Assembly (NCBI GenBank): GCA_026214975.1
Contig: CM047814.1
Location: 21,537,541 to 21,601,540, forward strand
Origin: Gentiana macrophylla
Lineage: Eukaryota; Streptophyta; Magnoliopsida; Gentianales; Gentianaceae
DNA length: 64,000 nucleotides
Reading direction: 5' to 3'
This document shows positions 59,301 through 64,000 of this stretch, one piece after another. The notes below the pieces were generated by a model that was not told the DNA's origin, did no database searches, and was given only the letters and a program-made list of their open reading frames with translations. Made by a program: the position numbers and the translations under genes. How positions within the stretch are numbered: position 1 is the first letter of the stretch; the number at the start of each line of letters is the position of its first letter.

Positions 59301-60321
59301 CCTTTCCAAAATTAGACATGGTCATTCTCATTCAACGTTTGAATTATTTGTCATCGTATGATGAATGATCATCTTGGATCGTATCCAATATCATGAGCTT
59401 CCGCTTTCCTTTAATAATTAAAGTCTCGAGTCTTCGCATCAATTATGTAGTCTCCTTGTCTCTAACTACTATAACGGGATTGCTCGTGTCATTGCTTATT
59501 TAAAAAGGATTAAAACTACTTAACCATATTTGAGAACGATTCTCAAAAGGTAATGATCATGTTTGGTTTTACTAATCGAGAATAAAACATAAATATAGAA
59601 TTTGCTAACTACAACATTAAAAATGAAAAGAAAAGAGTGTTGTTTGTTTATACACGCAAAATCAAAAATGGTCTTTTGGTTTATGATTTTGCTCCCACTA
59701 GTCAACTACTCCCAATTGACTTTCAAGAATTATTAATTTCTTTAGTGGACAAGATCCCACTAAACTACCGCGACCCCGCTTTGGTGGTGGGCGAAAAATA
59801 GTCTAATAGGTAGACAACATCTTTGTCAATCGTATCTTATACGACTCTTGTTGTTTGACTAGTCAACTCTTTGACAATTTTCATCTCATAAAGTAGTCAA
59901 ACCCTTGCCTCTAAAATCCAGACGACCCGCTTTGGGTGGGTGGCCGAGAGAATTCTTAGTCAAGTCATAACCCCAATATTCGTGAGATCTCATACGATCA
60001 TATCTCGATAATGACGATATACCCGAGGTAGGTCAACCCCCTGCTTTGGCTGATGAGTTGGATCCGAACAAGGGCTCTTCACCGTCATTATAATATGGGA
60101 GAGGCAATTTCAACTTGATTCTTTTGAGGTGGAAGTATTTATGTAAATTAATTCACTTAATTAATTTAATTATGGTCTCATCATAAATATGTCTATCTCT
60201 ATAAACATACATCCTACACATTTATCTAGATCGTGCCTAGTCATGCATCTATCGTATCATATAAAATAAATACAAGCACAAAAATAATAAATGCGTAAAG
60301 TAACTGAAGAGAATTTGAGAA
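56379..60321 (-). mobile_element. Non-coding interior of the minus-strand LARD-like element
   Basis: About 3.9 kb run from the purine tract to the next insertion without copia gag or pol on either strand. The longest minus frame (57934-57596, 112 codons, with SAHKCSCKYVDNLKPDKRA) matches nothing I recognise, and a plus frame overlaps it. The stretch 59760-60250 has GC-rich patches (GCGACCCCGCTTTGG, GACGACCCGCTTTGGGTG) that look like a structured leader near the missing 5' LTR. A large element with long LTRs and no coding is a LARD-type derivative. Confidence 0.55.
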
Positions 60322-60688
60322 TGTGATAAACACAAGAGTAAACTTCAACTTGGTTTATTCATTGATATGAAAGGTGTATAAATAGATACAATTGAGAGAG
60401 ACTAGCACTAGCTTGGGCGGCCACTTGAGTATGTAGATGTGGGCGGCAAGCATGCAAAAGTAAAAGTAAAAGCTATGTCTATGACATATTAATTGTGTCT
60501 ATGACATAAAGTAAACTAGAGTTTGACATATTAATTGTTTATATGTATCACAATTAATATGTCTTTATAATTAAATAAAGTGTACAAAATATCCTCAGAA
60601 TTTACTTCTCGAGGTCATTGAGCACCTGTTTGAACTTCAATGAGACTCATCAATCTATTTGAAGTAATGTCTTTGTAATATTTCCACA
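60322..60688 (-). repeat. 3' LTR of a second minus-strand copia element
   Basis: On the minus strand it starts TGTGGAAATATTAC (60688) and ends TTTATCACA (60322). The leading polypurine tract is GATTTGAGGGGG (60689-60700). A TATA-like TATTTATACACC lies near 60380. The left duplication would be GAGAA (60317-60321); its partner is outside the window. Confidence 0.65.
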
Positions 60689-60739
60689 CCCCCTCAAATC
60701 GGTTTGTATATGTTGATGCACCAAGTTTGCTACTAAGTC

Positions 60740-61469
60740 TCACGAACATAAGAGGGGAATAGCCTTGGTAAGAATATCGGCATTCGATCTGTGAGGAACA
60801 TCTTGGAGTTGAATAATCCTGGCATCAATCTTTTCCTTCGTAAAGTGTCTCACAATATCCACATGCTTGGTTTTATCATGATGGATGGGATCTTGACCAT
60901 GCATAAGGTGAATTATTATCACAAACATAGTGTGATAGGTTCTTTGAGAGGTTCTTTGAAGTTCGATCGATAAGACTTTTTAGCCATAGAGCTTCACAAA
61001 TGCCGAGTACAAGTGCCCTAAGTTCACTTTTCAAGATCGCTTCTTGACACACAGAGAGGTTGTTTCTTGCTTCTCCAAGTAACCAGTTCCCCCATACATA
61101 GGAACAATAGCCTGTGGTAGACCTTCTATCTATGTGGCATCCAAATTGATCGGCATCAATATAGACCTTGATGGATCTATCGCCAGACTTGGTGAAGTGT
61201 AACCCTTGGCCAGAGTGGACTTCAAATACCGCAGATATTCTATTCACTGCATCCCAATGTTGCTCAAGAGGGGCAATGCATGAACTCAAGCTAACTGTGA
61301 TGACACCATATGCAATATCCGGTCTTGTATGGGATAGGTAGATGAGTTTCCTACAAGTCTTTGATATTGTTCCTTTCTTACAAAGAATGTCACCATGTAG
61401 CAGGTATGACCTGGGTCTCACTCTGGGATACAGACAGTTTTGCACCCCAAAGATGCCGCTTTCTTTCAA
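60740..61469 (-). pseudogene. Copia RNase H, minus strand
   Basis: The main frame (61469-60876) contains KLIYLSHTRPDIAYGVITVS, QHWDAVNRI, VYIDADQFGCHIDRRSTTGY and LRALVLGICEALWLKSLI, standard copia RNase H landmarks. After a frameshift near 60890 it ends with KHVDIVRHFTKEKI and HRSNADILTKAIP (60928-60740), the usual C-terminus, 40 bases from the polypurine tract. Confidence 0.88.
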
Positions 61470-62040
61470 GAGTCCAAGACATATTTCCTTTGGGAGACGA
61501 GATTCCTTTGATGTTTCTAGCTACTTCCATGCCAAGAAAATACTTAAGTAAACCCAAGTCTTTAACTTGAAATACCTTTGCCAAAGAATTCTTTCAAGTG
61601 TTGGATCTCAAAGAGGTCATCTCCAAGAAGGATGATATCATCCACATAGACAATAAGAATAGACCTCTTACGGTTGGTTGTCTTGATGAACATAGTGTGA
61701 TCTGGTGCATTGGTGATATCCAGCTTTTTGACCACGCTTGTTAATTTTCCAAACCATGCCCTTGGTGATTGCTTGAGCCATATAGAGATTTCCTCGGTTT
61801 GCACACCTTGCCTTGAGTATGAGGATTGATAAAACCAGGAGGTATAGTCATATAAACCTCCTCAAGAAGGTCCCCATTTAGAAAAGCATTTTTGATGTCC
61901 AATTGATGAAGAGGCCACAAGTTGGACAATAGAGAAATTAGTACCCTGACAGTGTTTGAGCTTTGCCACTTTGGTGCAAAAGTTTCTTTATAGTCAACGC
62001 CATAAGTTTGAGTGAATCCCACAGCTACCAATCGGCTTTG
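61390..62040 (-). pseudogene. Copia reverse transcriptase, minus strand
   Basis: Reading from 62031: MVAVGFTQTYGVDYKETFAP, LHQLDIKNAFLNGDLLEEVY and TIPPGF. After frameshifts come PRAWFGKL, ILIVYVDDIILLGDDL with the catalytic Asp pair, and VKDLGLLKYFLGMEVARN. Three frame changes break it. It belongs to the same element as the RNase H and integrase parts. Confidence 0.88.
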
Positions 62041-62599
62041 TACTTGTCAATAGTACCATCAAGAGTGTATTTGATAGTGAATAACCATTTGCAAATTTGA
62101 CTGTCTTCTTGCCTTTTGGAAGAGTTGTGAGATCCCAAGTATGATTATCCAGAGGCGATCATCTCTGTTTTAACAAAGCAGACCTTCCACTTATCATTTT
62201 GAAGGGCCTCCTGAATATTTCTAGGGATAGAGTGAGAGTCCAGTCCTGTGTAAACATGGCAAAGACAGAGACAACCGATCATAAGATAAATAAGAATGAA
62301 TAGAATGATCGGTGCATGATCTTTTCCTTTTCCTTAGAGCAATAGGTCTCATCATCCACTTCAAAGATATTTTTGAGAGTCAATAAGTGAGGTCCAAAGG
62401 ACTCTACAGTTCGATGGTCGCGAGGTTCTGATTCAAAGAGGCTCTGGGTCGATGACTCTTGTTCGGGAGGTTCTTTGAGAAGTATTAGGTCAGTAGAGAG
62501 TCGGTAGGGTACTGAAGTTCAGCCTCACGAGGATCGAGAGGTTCTTTGAGGTTAAGAGTTTGCTTTGAATGAAGGGTTTAGGTCAATTTCTATCGTGTT

Positions 62600-63420
62600 T
62601 CCATCGGTGACTCGCCTCAAGTGGACTTGTCTTTGTAGTAGGAGTCCTTTCAAAAAAATTTACATCCATAGAATTGTAAAATCTTTTTCGGAAGGAGAGT
62701 AGCACTTGTAACCTTTCTCATCCTTTGCATATCCTAGGAATATGCACTTGTGAGCTTTGGGATCAAGTTTGCTTCATGTTGGGCATGGATATAGACAAAC
62801 ACAAGACAACCAAAGATTTTTGGAGGTAATCGGGAAATAAGATGGGGCGAGGAGTGTGTGTCAGGTAGGGTTTTGATAGGAGTTTTGAAGCTAGTACCTG
62901 TGGGAAGTCTGCTGATTAAGTATGTGGAAGTCAATATGGCTTCACCCCACATATATTTTGGAACATTTGTGGTAAACATAATAGACCTAGCCATTTCAAG
63001 CGGATGCTGTTCTTTCTCTCAAAGAACCCCATTTTGGCTTTGAGGGGTTTCAACACAACTACCGATATGGACAATCCCTTTATCCATCAAGAAATTACCG
63101 AGATGAGACTCATAATATTCAAGAGCATTGTCGAGTCTTCAAGATTTTGATCTTAGTGTCAAACCGAGTGGAGACCATGTTGTAAAATTCTTGAAAGATG
63201 GGTCCAACTTCAGACTTATCCTTCATTAAAAATAACCAAGTGGTTCTCGTGTGGTCATCTATGAAGGTAACAAACCACCTCTTTCCTGTTATGCTTTTTA
63301 CTCTTGAGGGTCCCCATACGTCACTTTGTGAATTAAGGTGAATGGTGTGGATGGTAAGTAAGGTAATTTTGCATACACAGATTTGGTGAGTTTAGCAAAC
63401 GACAAATATCACATTGAAGA
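62600..63420 (-). pseudogene. Copia integrase region, minus strand
   Basis: From 62994: MARSIMFTTNVPKYMWGEAI, LISRLPTGTSF and FGCLVFVYIHA, the end of the integrase domain. The core upstream (63000-63400) is present but frame-broken, with fragments such as FFERKNSIRLKW and FIDDHTRTTWLF. The region 62040-62600 toward RT is a degraded linker. Confidence 0.75.
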
Positions 63421-63424
63421 TCAT

Positions 63425-64000
63425 TCAAATTACAACCTTTAAACAATTCAGATCTATAGACTTTAAATAACTAAAACCGGGATGTCCTAGTCTATAATGC
63501 CATAACATGATATTGTCTAGGTTTTGAGTGCAGTCGCGAGGCGATTCGCCTCTTGATCTTACATCTTGGCAGGTTGACCACAAACAGACTGAGCAAGGTT
63601 TAGCAGTCCCAATCACGCTTTTGAGGAATGATCCTGGAATGTGCACCGATTCTCATTAAAAACAACATCCAGCTTCAAATCTTTAGTAAGTTTCTTGATG
63701 ATATGAGATTGCAATCTAATTTTGGAACAAATAGGACATTCTGCAGCATATCTTATTAGTAAGTCGCACCGACCAAAACCTTTTGCACTAGAGATAGATC
63801 CATCAGCAGTCTTAATATTGTGAATTTGGGGACATGGCTTAAGTTGAGTAATGAGATTTTTATTACCAGTCATATGGGAAGAGGCCCCAGAGTCAACAAT
63901 CCAGGTTTCATTACTAATAGATGAGTAGAATTTACCTGTACTGGCATGAGAGGCTATGTCAGTAGAGTGACTACCTCCCTTTTGTTGAGTTAGAAAGGCT
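63425..64000 (-). pseudogene. Copia protease and GAG-pre-integrase, minus strand
   Basis: From about 63905 on the minus strand: a Trp-Ile-Val-Asp-Ser-Gly-Ala protease active site, then MTGNKNLITQLKPCPQIHNI, TADGSISSAKGFG and LDVVFNENRCTFQD. The pre-integrase part follows (NIMLWHYRLGHPGFSYL). A frameshift lies near 63640. The element runs past the end of the window, where gag should follow. Confidence 0.85.

Noticed and set aside
54412..60321. Treating the long LTR and the copia pol at 60.7-64 kb as one element
   Set aside because: A separate polypurine tract and LTR (60322-60700) stand right at the end of the pol. The pol therefore belongs to a different, later insertion.

Overview
The window is nuclear DNA from a seed plant, probably a eudicot. 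Evidence: a spliced choline-transporter-like gene with GT-AG introns, plant LTR-retrotransposon lineages (Tat and chromovirus Ty3/gypsy, several Ty1/copia), a BED-finger hAT transposon, a CACTA element, a Stowaway MITE, and AT-rich spacer. I see no bacterial or organellar genes. One host gene can be supported. Nearly everything else is mobile DNA, much of it nested and broken by frameshifts.

Layout. 1-4.3 kb: a CACTA-like end, then a complete 2185-bp non-autonomous CACTA element (1567-3751, AAC duplication) inside an old copia gag. 5.2-8.6 kb: LTR-like leader plus an ORF of the plant 'putative gypsy type transposon' family (PF04195-like), then a minus-strand LTR-like promoter region. 8.9-13.4 kb: direct repeats, a Stowaway MITE (10282-10541) and broken copia gag and integrase. 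15.1-15.3 kb: interleaved inverted repeats. 15857-19493 (minus): choline-transporter-like gene in three exons, with a copia remnant in intron 1. 19898-20111: MITE with a 9-bp duplication, probably Mutator type.

20802-38009 is one hAT element split by a nest. A GC-rich CGTGTC-repeat element lies in the transposase gene. A TA microsatellite inside that element received a 12.2-kb Tat-lineage gypsy element (23688-35895, duplication ATATA). That gypsy element in turn carries a copia solo-type LTR (29566-31560). The Tat element also has an antisense gene between pol and the 3' LTR, with its own TATA box and two apparent introns.

38.1-51.4 kb: a plus-strand copia remnant holding a 694-bp tandem duplication. 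The second copy contains an 11.0-kb chromovirus (39320-50337, duplication AATGG). The first copy keeps the empty site. 51.7-54.4 kb: a hAT C-terminal fragment, an LTR-like promoter, and a copia gag. 54412-60321: the 3' LTR and non-coding interior of a minus-strand LARD-like element of the same family as the solo LTR. 60322-64000: the 3' part of another minus-strand copia element, which runs off the window.

Coordinates of complete elements rest on target-site duplications, terminal repeats and polypurine or primer sites read directly. Family and lineage names come from recognising domains, not from a search. Reading frames in the host gene and in young elements are broken by many single-base gaps, so base-level accuracy of the assembly is itself in question.
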